Shown: positions 55,693-64,000 of the stretch, piece after piece
Position numbering within the stretch: position 1 is the stretch's first letter
Layout of the letters: each line of letters begins with the position of its first letter
NCBI GenBank assembly: GCA_947628755.1
Contig: CANRBC010000011.1
Span: 1 to 64,000 of the forward strand
Direction of reading: 5' to 3'
DNA from: an uncultured Clostridia bacterium
GTDB lineage: Bacteria; Bacillota; Clostridia; Lachnospirales; CAG-274
Length of the DNA: 64,000 nt
Notes under the pieces: model-generated
What the model was told of the DNA's origin: nothing
Database searches by the model: none
Seen by the model: the letters and a program-made list of their open reading frames with translations, nothing else
Program-made: the position numbers and the translations under genes

Positions 55693-56747
55693 AACAACAC
55701 CCCCTGCTTTTTAAGTATAACATTGGCAATAACGAATGTAACAATGCCAAAGAAAAGGAAAACAAGAACTCCTACCCATTTGTTTGTACTGTACATAAAC
55801 TGACTTCCGAAAAATCCTGCTATAAACAGCGTAATTACAGCAATAAATATCTTGCCGTATACCTTGCCCGGCAGAAGTCCGCTGTTTTCCGCTCTCAGCT
55901 CGGAATCGGCGCATTTATTGCAAACATACAGCATAACAAATGAAAGGACGGTATAGTATACAAGCCTTAAAAGGCTGAAAAGACTGCCCTGAGCTATACG
56001 CCATTCAATAGACGTGCCGCTTTGTTTTGCGCTGCTCCATGAAGCGGCTATTATATAGTCGTCTGCTACGGAGTTCGTACCGGAGAATGGGAAAAGAGGG
56101 AAATACAGAAAACGGTGGGCGCCGCTTGTATTAAGATTTCCGTATCGTTCTGCCATTTCCATAAGAAATACGGGAGTAATAAGTATTATTATGCCGAATA
56201 TGGCAGCTATTACAGGCTGATTAACCATATACTGAGAGAACATAAACACCAGATATATGAATATAAGCACAATCCATGTAAGAGCCATATTTTCAATTAT
56301 TGTAATTTCATTGAACACTCTGCCGTCAAAGGGATACAGGCTGAAAATATCCTCCATAAAGGGAATGTATCTGTGATAGAGTGCGATTATCCACACGGTA
56401 TATATTGCAAGCATAAGTGTTATAAAGCATACGCCTGTTATGAGCTTTGCGGAATGAAGCTCCTTTTTTTTGTAGGGCAGGGAGTACCATATATTTGCGT
56501 CGTCATTGAACTGACAGAAGGCAAGGAGAACTACCCAGCCTATATTAAAGGTGCTGAAGCCCGTGCATATAAGCTCTATTGACCATGCTGTGTTCATATA
56601 GCCCTCGGTCAGCACACGGCAGTCCTCAAGCATAGCGTTTTCCTTAAAGGCTATGGAGCTGAAATACATTACGGCAAGGGCTATCAAAGGAAGCCATTTT
56701 ATTTTGCTTATTTCCCATAATATGAGATTTTTATATCTTTTTTCCAT
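55677..56747 (-). CDS. ABC transporter permease (operon protein 4)
   Basis: The protein has about 356 residues from the ATG ending at 56747 (MEKRYKNLILWEISKIKW), with GGAGGTG upstream. Six to eight hydrophobic segments are spread along it. It resembles the permeases of YtrA-regulated ABC systems of Firmicutes (ABC-2 type). It should pair with the other permease and the ATPase of this operon. Confidence 0.78.
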   Translation of the reverse strand: MEKRYKNLILWEISKIKWLPLIALAVMYFSSIAFKENAMLEDCRVLTEGYMNTAWSIELICTGFSTFNIGWVVLLAFCQFNDDANIWYSLPYKKKELHSAKLITGVCFITLMLAIYTVWIIALYHRYIPFMEDIFSLYPFDGRVFNEITIIENMALTWIVLIFIYLVFMFSQYMVNQPVIAAIFGIIILITPVFLMEMAERYGNLNTSGAHRFLYFPLFPFSGTNSVADDYIIAASWSSAKQSGTSIEWRIAQGSLFSLLRLVYYTVLSFVMLYVCNKCADSELRAENSGLLPGKVYGKIFIAVITLFIAGFFGSQFMYSTNKWVGVLVFLFFGIVTFVIANVILKKQGVLLWQKK

Positions 56748-56760
56748 AAAATACACCTCC

Positions 56761-57699
56761 CTAATCAAATCGCCTTACGAAATACTGTATTATCTTAAAG
56801 CCTGCAAACAGGCTCAGTATAAATGTAACAATGACTGCCGCTATACTTCTTACTTCAAAGCAGTTTACAACGAACTGCATTGAAAAGGCAAACGTAAGAG
56901 AGCCTATGACATATACGACAGGTCTGCACCAGCGGAACAAAAACAGCTTGCCCATATTGCTGTAATCGATTTTGGAATTTAAAATAGCCGCCAGTATAAA
57001 AAGCGGTATGCTCCATATTATAAGAAGCGTTTCCTCGGGATTTATCTTTCCATAGAAGCATATAAACTCAAAAAATTTATCCATAATATTTAGGGCTATC
57101 TTGAATATTGCCAGCTCTCTTATGGCGTAGGGCATTGCCGCATAGCCTATGAATGAACCAAGCATACCGAAAAATGCCGCAAAGGGAGCACATATAGCGA
57201 GAAGAGGTATGCCTATTATCTGTTGACTTACAAGACCTATGGAATAGAAAAGCACCATTACCGCAAATGTCATATAGGCAGTATCCCACATCTGCTTGAA
57301 GTAGTTTTCGCCCTCGGCAAAATAAGGTGAATACATTACCCAGCCAATTATACACAGTACCGTAAGAGTTACGCCTATGAAAATAATAGACGAAACCGTT
57401 CTGAACAGAAAATCGTTACTGTATTTCACAGGCAGCTGCTTTATGAAAACACCTGTCTTTTTATTGACATTTTTATAGTGCAAGAACGTATTCAAGCCCA
57501 TAACAACAAATATTATTACAAATACCGTGCCTGCCCACTGGCTCCACTCGGATAAGTAGGGATTCCAGGCTTCCTGTTCTTGGGCAAAGCTTGTTCTTTC
57601 GCTCATTATATCCATAACGTTCAGAAATATTGAGAAAAGAGATGCTCCGCCCAGAAGTATAAGTGAATTTCTGATATAGTTTTTATAAAGTGAATTCAT
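56761..57699 (-). CDS. ABC transporter permease (operon protein 3)
   Basis: The protein has about 312 residues from the ATG ending at 57699 (MNSLYKNYIRNSLILL), with AGAGGTGATTTT upstream; the frame is open further but that part overlaps the ATPase gene. There are about six membrane segments. It shows weak similarity in layout to the next permease, suggesting a heterodimeric channel. Confidence 0.78.
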   Translation of the reverse strand: MNSLYKNYIRNSLILLGGASLFSIFLNVMDIMSERTSFAQEQEAWNPYLSEWSQWAGTVFVIIFVVMGLNTFLHYKNVNKKTGVFIKQLPVKYSNDFLFRTVSSIIFIGVTLTVLCIIGWVMYSPYFAEGENYFKQMWDTAYMTFAVMVLFYSIGLVSQQIIGIPLLAICAPFAAFFGMLGSFIGYAAMPYAIRELAIFKIALNIMDKFFEFICFYGKINPEETLLIIWSIPLFILAAILNSKIDYSNMGKLFLFRWCRPVVYVIGSLTFAFSMQFVVNCFEVRSIAAVIVTFILSLFAGFKIIQYFVRRFD

Positions 57700-57703
57700 A
57701 AAA

Positions 57704-58573
57704 TCACCTCTGTTCCTTTGAGGAATATATAAATATCTCTTCAAGGCTCATGCCTATTTCCTCCAGTATGTCTGCGCCCTTGGAGTAAAGCTGCCTTTCC
57801 ATAGCCTGAGTATAATTGTCCGTGATTATGTGGTATATTGAGCCTATCTGCTCTACATTGAGTATACCCTCTATATCGGAAAGGTCTACGGGAGATGAAA
57901 ATACCGCCTGGAGCTTCTTTACCTTTGACTTTATACCCTCTACGCTGCTTTGGTATTTTACCTTACCGTTTTGGAGCATTGTAATATCGTCGCAGAGCTT
58001 TTCAAGCTCGGAAAGATGATGTGAGGATATGAGTATTGTACACTCCCTTTCGTCTACCTCCTTTATGAGAAGGTCTGTCACCTGCTTTTTGGCTATGGCG
58101 TCAAGACCGCTTGTAGGCTCGTCCAGTACAAGGACATCGGGTCTTATGGCAATGTTGAGCATAAGGGCAAGGCGCATCTGCATCCCCTTTGAAAGCTGAT
58201 TTATTCTCCTGTCCACAGGCAGGGCAAATACAGTGTTCAGCTCGTTGAAGCAGTCCTCGTCAAAGCCTTGGTATATGCCCTTGTAGAAATTCACCATATC
58301 CTTTACCCTGTATGTGGGAAAATAGCTGTTGCTGTCGGCAACATAGCCTATTCTTGCCTTTACATTGGGATTGTCGTAAACGTTCTCGCCGTCTATGAGC
58401 ACTACGCCTTCGTTTGGCTTATATACTCCCGTAACACAGTGAATTATGGTAGTCTTGCCAACGCCGTTTTCACCTATAATGCCGTGTATAGTACCCTTTG
58501 GCACTGTTATGGAAACATTGTCCACAGCCTTGAAAGAGCCGTAGCATTTTGTCAGATTTTTTATTTCTATCAT
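57704..58573 (-). CDS. ABC transporter ATP-binding protein
   Basis: The 289-residue ATPase has Walker A GENGVGKTT (34-42), a Q-loop region, a signature in the variant form LSKGMQMRL, Walker B VLVLDEPTSGLDA and the switch SSHHLSELE. It is close in type to YtrB/BcrA ATPases of antibiotic or peptide exporters. It follows the GntR gene by one base. Confidence 0.92.
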   Translation of the reverse strand: MIEIKNLTKCYGSFKAVDNVSITVPKGTIHGIIGENGVGKTTIIHCVTGVYKPNEGVVLIDGENVYDNPNVKARIGYVADSNSYFPTYRVKDMVNFYKGIYQGFDEDCFNELNTVFALPVDRRINQLSKGMQMRLALMLNIAIRPDVLVLDEPTSGLDAIAKKQVTDLLIKEVDERECTILISSHHLSELEKLCDDITMLQNGKVKYQSSVEGIKSKVKKLQAVFSSPVDLSDIEGILNVEQIGSIYHIITDNYTQAMERQLYSKGADILEEIGMSLEEIFIYSSKEQR

Positions 58574-58574
58574 T

Positions 58575-58946
58575 TTACTTGCCCTCCTGTCCCTCTAATA
58601 TTTTGTAAATTCCCTTTATTATATCCTCCTTGCCTATACCCGAAAGCATAAGCTGCGTCAGTATTGGGCGTATACTCTCCATTGCCTTGCTGAAATCTGC
58701 ATTTATGTCCTTGCAGTCGGATATAAATGTACCCTTTCCCTTTTCGGTAATTATGATTCCCTGTTTTTCAAGCTCGGCGTATGCCTTTGCCGCCGTATTT
58801 GGATTTATATTCAGCATGGACGCCAGCTTTCGCACGGAAGGCAGGGGATCTCCCTTTTTAAGATAGCTCTTCAATACCCCCTCCTTTACGAAATTGCATA
58901 TCTGCTCGTAAATGGGAATATCGGAGCGCAGCTCAATATTAAACAT
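58575..58946 (-). CDS. GntR-family repressor, YtrA type
   Basis: The 123-residue protein has the winged helix of the GntR family (residues 10-75; IYEQICNFVKEGVL, LPSVRKLASMLNINPNTAAKAY) and the short C-terminal dimerisation helix of the YtrA subfamily. GGTGGTGAC precedes the ATG. It is first in the operon and a palindromic operator overlaps its promoter, so autorepression relieved by a cell-wall-active compound is likely, as for B. subtilis YtrA. Confidence 0.92.
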   Translation of the reverse strand: MFNIELRSDIPIYEQICNFVKEGVLKSYLKKGDPLPSVRKLASMLNINPNTAAKAYAELEKQGIIITEKGKGTFISDCKDINADFSKAMESIRPILTQLMLSGIGKEDIIKGIYKILEGQEGK

Positions 58947-58993
58947 ATACTGTCACCACCTTCTTAAAACATAGCTTTTTTAATATGTTTTAC

Positions 58994-59032
58994 TGTACTA
59001 TGTATTATAGTACACAATACAAACCTTGTCAA
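58994..59032 (-). promoter_or_regulatory. Promoter and operator of the ABC operon
   Basis: On the minus strand, TTGACA (59027-59032) and TATAAT (59004-59009) are separated by 17 bases. A palindrome TGTACTAT-GTATT-ATAGTACA at 58994-59014 (plus-strand reading) covers the -10 box. Its symmetry and position suit binding by the YtrA-type repressor encoded directly downstream. Confidence 0.82.
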
Positions 59033-59039
59033 CAGCAAA

Positions 59040-59494
59040 GTTATTAAGATTTTTTTAAAATTTAAGAAAATTTCTGAATTAAATCATCAAAAAATGTAAT
59101 TTCATTTTACAAATTTTTTGTGAATAATTGTGCGGGGTTAGGTCGTATGTTCCTCTCCGGAGCAAAATATAGAGGTAGGGGGATACTGGAGACTGTGCCT
59201 ACGAGAAGACAGGCAGCTTCCTTATAATATAATAATATAAATAGTAATATCCTTCCTATTGCCTTACTTCAGATTTGGGAGCAGAAGCAAGAGCAAGACC
59301 AAAAGCCAAAGCGAAAATATTTTCAAAAAAATAAAGCCCCTCTAAGCGGCTTAAATGTTTGCTTTTTTATCAGGGCAAAAAATAATTTTCAAAAAAGGTC
59401 TTGATTTTTGGTCGACCGTATGTTACTATGCAATTACAGCAAGGGCAACAAGCCTAAGCAAGTACGGCGGCAAGTGTCAGAAAGGAGGTAAGTA
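59040..59494. other. AT-rich gene-poor stretch, probable mobile-element debris
   Basis: No full gene is seen. A hexamer-like series of GCAAGA/CCAAAA/GCGAAA units lies near 59281-59315. Two related blocks (AAAATATTTTCAAAAAAA near 59313 and AAAATAATTTTCAAAAAA near 59378) bracket a segment with GCCCCT and AGGGC arms. A possible 23-codon frame runs from ATG 59420 to 59491 but lacks a binding site. Together with the two small genes that follow, this looks like the remains of a conjugative or integrated element. Confidence 0.4.
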
Positions 59495-59650
59495 ATGATT
59501 GATATGGGAATGACAGACAAGCAATTTAACGGTTTTGTTCGTTTTCTCCTTGACGCTTTGAGAGAAGCACAAGCTGAAAAGGAATCTGAAAAGAAAACCG
59601 AAAAAATTTCAAAAATCATTGATAATCTTCAGCAAACACTGGAAGATTAA
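59495..59650 (+). CDS. Small helical protein typical of conjugative elements
   Basis: The 51-residue protein has AAAGGAGGTAAGTA before ATG 59495. MTDKQFNGFVRFLLDALREA is followed by a charged helix ending IIDNLQQTLED. I recall similar short proteins near mobilisation or plasmid-like genes in Lachnospiraceae elements. Function unknown. AT-rich codon use differs from the surrounding housekeeping genes. Confidence 0.7.
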   Translation: MIDMGMTDKQFNGFVRFLLDALREAQAEKESEKKTEKISKIIDNLQQTLED

Positions 59651-59675
59651 AATGATTTAATAACCGCAACTCAAA

Positions 59676-59715
59676 GGTAACAGTCGGAAGGTACTTGCCG
59701 CTTCCGGCTGTTACC
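59676..59715. other. 15-bp hairpin between two small genes
   Basis: GGTAACAGTCGGAAG 59676-59690 pairs with CTTCCGGCTGTTACC 59701-59715, with one G-T pair. It is followed by TCTAAAG rather than a T-run, so it may be a weak terminator or a mobile-element structure. Confidence 0.55.
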
Positions 59716-59772
59716 TCTAAAGTTACTTAAATAATAACACAAATAAAGGCAAGAGTAAAGGAGGTTTTTATA

Positions 59773-59949
59773 ATTTCCGAAAAAAAAATGGGCAGACCAA
59801 CAAAACAAGCGCAGCCACGCAATAAAAAGTTGGGAATAAAACTAACAGAAAACGAATATTCGGAGTTAAACAAGTGCTCTGAATTACTAAAAATATCAAG
59901 AACAGATACCATAATGTTGGGCATCAAAAAATTATTGAACGAAACTTAA
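59773..59949 (+). CDS. Small ribbon-helix-helix-like protein with a non-ATG start
   Basis: AAAGGAGG at 59757-59764 is followed by ATA ATT TCC GAA AAA AAA ATG GGC in one frame. The spacing favours initiation at ATT 59773 (or ATA 59770); the first ATG, at 59788, is 23 bases away from the site. From that ATG, MGRPTKQAQPRNKKLGIKLT continues with a second helix (ISRTDTIMLGIKKLL). This pattern matches short CopG-like DNA-binding proteins of mobile elements. The ATA may be a decayed ATG. Confidence 0.6.
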   Translation: MSEKKMGRPTKQAQPRNKKLGIKLTENEYSELNKCSELLKISRTDTIMLGIKKLLNET

Positions 59950-59988
59950 GATATGTCTATAAAATACATGTATGCTTCTTATTATCTC

Positions 59989-60017
59989 TTGACAAAAATT
60001 ATCTTATTTAATATAAT
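59989..60017 (+). promoter_or_regulatory. Promoter of the alaS leader
   Basis: TTGACA 59989-59994 and TATAAT 60012-60017 are separated by 17 bases. Confidence 0.8.
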
Positions 60018-60029
60018 GTATCTGTTGTT

Positions 60030-60270
60030 TATATGAAAACGGGAAGGATAAGTACCTTTATGCAAAGGCGTCAGAGAGGATGCGGTCGGTGTAAGCATCC
60101 CCGATGTATAAAGAGAAGCTCCCTTTTGAGAGAAATCTCCCCTGCGGATCAATACTCCGCCGTTTTATCAGCGTTAATGATAAGCCGAGATGTACGACAG
60201 ACGTATAATCAGGGTGGTACCGTGTAATTTATTATGCCCCTGCAAGCCTTAAGGCTCAGGGGATTTTTTA
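60030..60270 (+). promoter_or_regulatory. T-box riboswitch leader of alaS
   Basis: Stem I shows CAGAGAGGATGCGG and GGTGTAAGCATCC (about 60071-60100). The T-box AGGGTGGTACCGTG is at 60211-60224. The terminator pairs CCCCTG with CAGGGG (60237-60262), with an inner AGCCTTAAGGCT, and ends in six T. A GCT alanine codon at 60118-60120, preceded by GAA, is in the expected specifier position. Uncharged tRNA-Ala would promote read-through. Confidence 0.95.
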
Positions 60271-60287
60271 TTATGGAGGATATTGAT

Positions 60288-62927
60288 ATGAAATTCATGG
60301 GTGTAAACGAATTAAGAGAAAAATTTCTGGAGTTTTTTGAATCCAAGGGACATCTGAGGTTGGCAAGCGCATCTCTTGTGCCTCACAACGACAAAAGCCT
60401 TCTGCTTATCAATTCCGGTATGGCTCCTTTAAAGCCGTACTTTACAGGTCAGCAGATACCGCCGAGGAGGAGAGTGACCACCTGTCAGAAGTGCATAAGA
60501 ACAGGGGATATTGAAAATGTAGGTAAGACTGCAAGACACGGCACCTTCTTTGAAATGCTGGGCAATTTTTCTTTCGGCGACTATTTCAAGCACGAGGCTA
60601 TCGCCTGGGCGTGGGAATTCTTTACAAAGGTAGTGGAGCTGCCGGAGGACAGGCTTTACGTATCCGTTTATCAGGACGATGACGAGGCTTATGATATATG
60701 GAATAAGGAAATAGGACTTGCTCCTGAGAGAATATTCAGAATGGGCAAGGAGGACAATTTCTGGGAGCATGGCGTAGGTCCTTGCGGTCCTTGCTCAGAG
60801 ATATATTACGACAAGGGCGAGGAGTACGGCTGCGGCAAGCCTGACTGTACCGTAGGCTGCGACTGCGACAGATATATGGAAATATGGAATCTTGTGTTCA
60901 CTCAGTTCAATAAGGAGGAGGACGGAACATATTCCGACTTGGATCACCCCAATATAGATACGGGAATGGGTCTTGAGAGAATAGCCACTGTTATGCAGGG
61001 GGTAAACTCCATATTTGACGTGGATACGGTAAAGGCAATAAGAGATGCTGTGTGCGATATTTGCGGAGCTAAGTACGGCGAGGACGAAAAAAAGGATATT
61101 TCCATAAGAGTTATAACAGACCATGTTCGCTCTGTTACATTTATGACGGCAGACGGCGTTCTTCCCTCCAACGAGGGCAGAGGCTATGTGCTTAGAAGAC
61201 TTCTGAGAAGAGCCGCAAGACACGGCAAGCTCCTGGGTATAGACAGAAAGTTCCTTACAGACCTTAGTAAAGTGGTAATAGAAAATTCCGGTAAGGCGTA
61301 CCCGGAGCTTGTGGAAAAGCAGGATATGATACTTAAGGTACTTTCCACCGAGGAGGAGAGATTCTACAATACCCTTGATACGGGTATGGCTATGCTTGCG
61401 GACAAGCTCAAGGAATTAAAGGAAGCGGGCAAAAACGTATTAGGCGGCGCAGATTCCTTTAAGATGTACGATACCTACGGCTTCCCAGTAGACCTTATGG
61501 AGGAAATACTTGCCGAGGACGGCTTTACATTTGATATGGACGCCTTTAAGGCTGAAATGGAGAAGCAGAGAACAAGAGCAAGAAACGCAAGAGCTACGGA
61601 CACATACATGGGCGCAGAGGAAACTGTATTCCATCAGCTCGACCCCGCTATGTCAACGGAATTTACAGGCTATGACAGCCTTATGGGAAAGGGCACGGTG
61701 CTTGCCCTTGTGGTAAATGATGAAATAGTAAGCGAAGCAAAGGCAGGAGACAATGTAGCCGTAATTGTTGACAAAACGCCGTTCTATGCGGAAATGGGCG
61801 GTCAGACAGGCGACAAGGGCGTAATAGTAGGCGCTGACAATATGGGTATAGAGGTAGAGGACTGTACCAAATTCGGAGGCAACAAATTTATACACACAGG
61901 TAAGGTGACTACGGGAACAATACGCGTAGGCGATACCGTTACCCTTGCCGTAGACGAAGCCAAAAGACTGTCTACTGCAAGAAATCATACGGCTACTCAT
62001 ATACTTCAGGCAGTATTGAAGGAGGTGCTTGGCTCTCATGTAGAGCAGGCAGGCTCTTATGTAAGCGACAAGAGATTGAGATTCGACTTTACTCATTTTG
62101 AGGCTATTGACAGAGAAACGCTTAATGTAATAGAGAAAAAGGTAAATGAAAAAATACTTGAGGCTCTTCCCGTAGAGGTAAAGGAAATGAGCCTTGAGGA
62201 GGCTAAAAAGACAGGCGCTGTGGCTCTCTTCGGCGAGAAATACGGCGAGGTGGTAAGAGTCGTAAATATAGGCGGCTATTCCATAGAGTTTTGCGGCGGT
62301 ACTCATCTTACGAACTCCGCATACTGCGGCGTGTTCAAGCTCCTTTCCGAAAGCGGCGTTGCAGCAGGCGTCAGAAGAATAGAGGCGCTTACGGGCGCAG
62401 GGGCTCTCAGCTATCTTGACGAAGCAGGCTTTATTTTAAAGAGCGTTGCAGACGCCTTAAAGACAACGGCAGGAGAGCTGCCCAAGAGAATAGAGCATAT
62501 TCTGGAGGAAAACAAGAGGCTTGCCAAGGAGGTAGAAAGCCTTAAGGCTAAAATGAGCGGCTCTCTTGTAGACGATATTATAGGCTCAAGGGTAAATATA
62601 AAGGGCGTTGATGTAGTTGCGGCTCAGGTAAAGGGCATGGATATGAATGCTCTCAGAACAATGGGTGACCAGATAAAGGAAAAGCTCAACGGCGTTATAG
62701 TGCTGGCAAGCGGCGAAGGCAGCAAATGCAGCTTTGTTGTAATGTGCAGCGATGATGCGGTAAAGGCAGGAGCTAACGCAGGCGGCATAGTAAAGGCGGC
62801 GGCAGCCGTATGCGGAGGAGGAGGCGGCGGACGCCCCAATATGGCTCAGGCAGGCGGAAAGGACGCCTCCAAAATAGCCGAAGCTCTGGAAGCTGCAAAA
62901 GCCACTGTCGAAGGTATGATAAAATAA
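60288..62927 (+). CDS. alaS: Alanyl-tRNA synthetase
   Basis: The 879-residue protein starts at ATG 60288 (MKFMGVNELREKF), seven bases after GGAGGA; the frame runs upstream into the T-box and is not coding. The class II catalytic core is in the first 400 residues (PHNDKSLLLINSGMAPLK, GDIENVGKTARHGTFFEMLGN). The editing domain has the NHTATH and FCGGTH zinc motifs. The C-terminal oligomerisation/DHHA1 part ends with GGGGGGRPNMAQAGG. The length is standard. rsmA follows after one base. Confidence 0.98.
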   Translation: MKFMGVNELREKFLEFFESKGHLRLASASLVPHNDKSLLLINSGMAPLKPYFTGQQIPPRRRVTTCQKCIRTGDIENVGKTARHGTFFEMLGNFSFGDYFKHEAIAWAWEFFTKVVELPEDRLYVSVYQDDDEAYDIWNKEIGLAPERIFRMGKEDNFWEHGVGPCGPCSEIYYDKGEEYGCGKPDCTVGCDCDRYMEIWNLVFTQFNKEEDGTYSDLDHPNIDTGMGLERIATVMQGVNSIFDVDTVKAIRDAVCDICGAKYGEDEKKDISIRVITDHVRSVTFMTADGVLPSNEGRGYVLRRLLRRAARHGKLLGIDRKFLTDLSKVVIENSGKAYPELVEKQDMILKVLSTEEERFYNTLDTGMAMLADKLKELKEAGKNVLGGADSFKMYDTYGFPVDLMEEILAEDGFTFDMDAFKAEMEKQRTRARNARATDTYMGAEETVFHQLDPAMSTEFTGYDSLMGKGTVLALVVNDEIVSEAKAGDNVAVIVDKTPFYAEMGGQTGDKGVIVGADNMGIEVEDCTKFGGNKFIHTGKVTTGTIRVGDTVTLAVDEAKRLSTARNHTATHILQAVLKEVLGSHVEQAGSYVSDKRLRFDFTHFEAIDRETLNVIEKKVNEKILEALPVEVKEMSLEEAKKTGAVALFGEKYGEVVRVVNIGGYSIEFCGGTHLTNSAYCGVFKLLSESGVAAGVRRIEALTGAGALSYLDEAGFILKSVADALKTTAGELPKRIEHILEENKRLAKEVESLKAKMSGSLVDDIIGSRVNIKGVDVVAAQVKGMDMNALRTMGDQIKEKLNGVIVLASGEGSKCSFVVMCSDDAVKAGANAGGIVKAAAAVCGGGGGGRPNMAQAGGKDASKIAEALEAAKATVEGMIK

Positions 62928-62928
62928 T

Positions 62929-63795
62929 ATGGAAGCGAGCTTAGCATACAAAACAAAGCAGATAATAAAAAAATATGAATTCAGCTTCAAAAAAAATTTC
63001 GGTCAGAATTTTCTTGTAGACGAAAGAGTGCTGGATAAGATAATAAATGCGGCGGATATAGGCGAAAACGACCTTATTATAGAGGTAGGTCCGGGCATAG
63101 GCACGCTTACTCAGGCTATGGCGAAAAAAGCCGGAAAGGTAGTGTCCGTTGAAATTGACAGGACGCTTGTGCCTATACTGGAGGAGCTTCTGGAGGATTA
63201 CGACAATATAGAGATAATAAACGAGGATATATTAAAGGTAGACCTTAAGGCTCTTATTGAAAAGCACAAGGGCATGAATGTCAAAATGGTGGCAAACCTC
63301 CCCTATAATATAACAACGCCTATTATTATGACTATACTGGAAAAGCATATCCCCATGGAAAGCCTTACAGTAATGATACAGAAGGAGGTCGCTTACAGAA
63401 TGAACGCAGAGCCCTCCACAAAGGACTACGGCTCTCTTTCACTTATGACGAGATACTACTGCGAGCCATATCTTGTGGCAAATGTGCCGCCAAACTGCTT
63501 TATGCCAAGACCCAATGTGGATTCTGCGGTAATAAGGCTTACTATACTAGACAAGCCTCCCGTGGAAGTAAAGGACGAGAGCTTTCTGTTTGAATTTATA
63601 AAGGCGGCTTTTTCTCAGAGAAGAAAAACCCTTGTCAACTGTATATACAACAGCGGAATAATGAAAATGAGCAAGGAGGAGATAGCCGCCTTGCTCCGCT
63701 CTCTTGGCTATGACGAAAGAATAAGAGGGGAAAGTCTGACATTACAGGACTTTGCAAGGCTGTGCGACGGCGTAAGCGCCGACACAAAGGCATAG
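62929..63795 (+). CDS. rsmA: 16S rRNA A1518/A1519 dimethyltransferase
   Basis: The 288-residue SAM-dependent methyltransferase has FGQNFLVDERV near residue 24, the SAM loop EVGPGIGTLTQAM (52-64), and the catalytic NLPYNITTPI from residue 123. The C-terminal RNA-binding part has QRRKTLVNC. It dimethylates two adenines in helix 45 of 16S rRNA; loss gives kasugamycin resistance. No clear binding site is seen because its ATG lies one base after the alaS stop, so translation probably depends on coupling. Confidence 0.95.
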   Translation: MEASLAYKTKQIIKKYEFSFKKNFGQNFLVDERVLDKIINAADIGENDLIIEVGPGIGTLTQAMAKKAGKVVSVEIDRTLVPILEELLEDYDNIEIINEDILKVDLKALIEKHKGMNVKMVANLPYNITTPIIMTILEKHIPMESLTVMIQKEVAYRMNAEPSTKDYGSLSLMTRYYCEPYLVANVPPNCFMPRPNVDSAVIRLTILDKPPVEVKDESFLFEFIKAAFSQRRKTLVNCIYNSGIMKMSKEEIAALLRSLGYDERIRGESLTLQDFARLCDGVSADTKA

Positions 63796-63871
63796 GAGAG
63801 AATATTATACGGCATACTTGCGGCGCAGAGAGAATATACTTAATAAGGTATAACTTCTACGGAGGGATATT

Positions 63872-64000
63872 ATGGCTTATTCAAGGTTATTTATTGCTCT
63901 TAAACAGGGCTGCGAGGGATATGCAAAGGATATGAGAGGCGCTGTGGGCAGATGCGTTATAGAGAACAGAAACGGCGCAGGCAGACTTGCCCTGCAGGTA
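63872..64000 (+). CDS. Start of an unidentified gene, cut by the window edge
   Basis: ATG 63872 follows CGGAGGGATATT, a good binding site, and the frame stays open for 43 codons to the edge (beginning MAYSRLFIALKQGCEGYAKD). The visible part has no signal peptide. I do not recognise the family from this fragment. Confidence 0.6.
   Translation, partial: MAYSRLFIALKQGCEGYAKDMRGAVGRCVIENRNGAGRLALQV

Noticed and set aside
59420..59491. 23-codon frame before the small mobile-element gene
   Set aside because: It has no binding site, ends inside the next gene's binding site, and has no recognisable sequence.
60033..60227. Open frame of 64 codons before alaS
   Set aside because: It covers the T-box leader, whose stem I, specifier and T-box sequence explain the conservation.

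Overview
The window looks like a chromosomal segment of an anaerobic, spore-forming member of the Clostridia. The evidence is a SpoIIP sporulation hydrolase, two T-box leaders, an L10 leader, strong AGGAGG ribosome binding sites, TTGACA/TATAAT promoters with 17-base spacers, and secreted dockerin-bearing pectate lyases beside SLH-domain proteins. That mix is what I would expect from a gut pectin degrader of the Monoglobus type. The species is an inference and no rRNA is present to test it.

Layout. 0.3-1.3 kb is an orphan PAS protein. 1.3-14.2 kb is one large branched-chain amino acid cluster under a T-box: ilvN, ilvC, cimA, leuC, leuD, leuB, ilvD, ilvB, closed by a strong terminator. It carries two foreign-looking exported-protein genes, one after leuB (followed by a second, diverged copy of the leuB tail) and one between ilvD and ilvB. 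14.2-19.9 kb is a tightly packed run: a small conserved protein, a NusG-II protein, a Gx transporter, ApbE (extracytoplasmic flavinylation), then purine salvage (PNP, MTA/SAH deaminase), YbaK and an AEC transporter. 20-22.3 kb holds a flavin oxidoreductase and two SseB-like proteins. 22.3-23.5 kb is rplJ-rplL with a classic L10 leader.

Between rplJL and rpoBC, which are adjacent in many bacteria, lie about 18 kb of other genes: TfoX-like, tyrosine recombinase and PP-loop tRNA thiolation proteins, GNAT, MATE, DUF1292, DUF975 and SpoIIP. Then comes a pectin locus: a PL1 pectate lyase with dockerin, a 1765-residue PL1 + cohesin-like + dockerin + PL9 protein, a cohesin-like/dockerin protein, a second exported protein and a 42-residue peptide with a Gly-Gly motif. 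rpoB-rpoC follow, then DUF951, a PL9 lyase with an N-terminal dockerin, and an SLH protein. 54.7-59.0 kb is a five-gene minus-strand YtrA-type ABC operon. A small mobile-element relic precedes the T-box-controlled alaS, followed by rsmA and a truncated gene at the edge.

The most unusual non-coding feature is a pair of about 231-base elements, downstream of rplL and rpoC. They share fixed stems and single-stranded blocks, but two hairpins differ in sequence while keeping base pairing. A second family of composite palindromic repeats occurs in at least seven intergenic gaps, often next to these elements.
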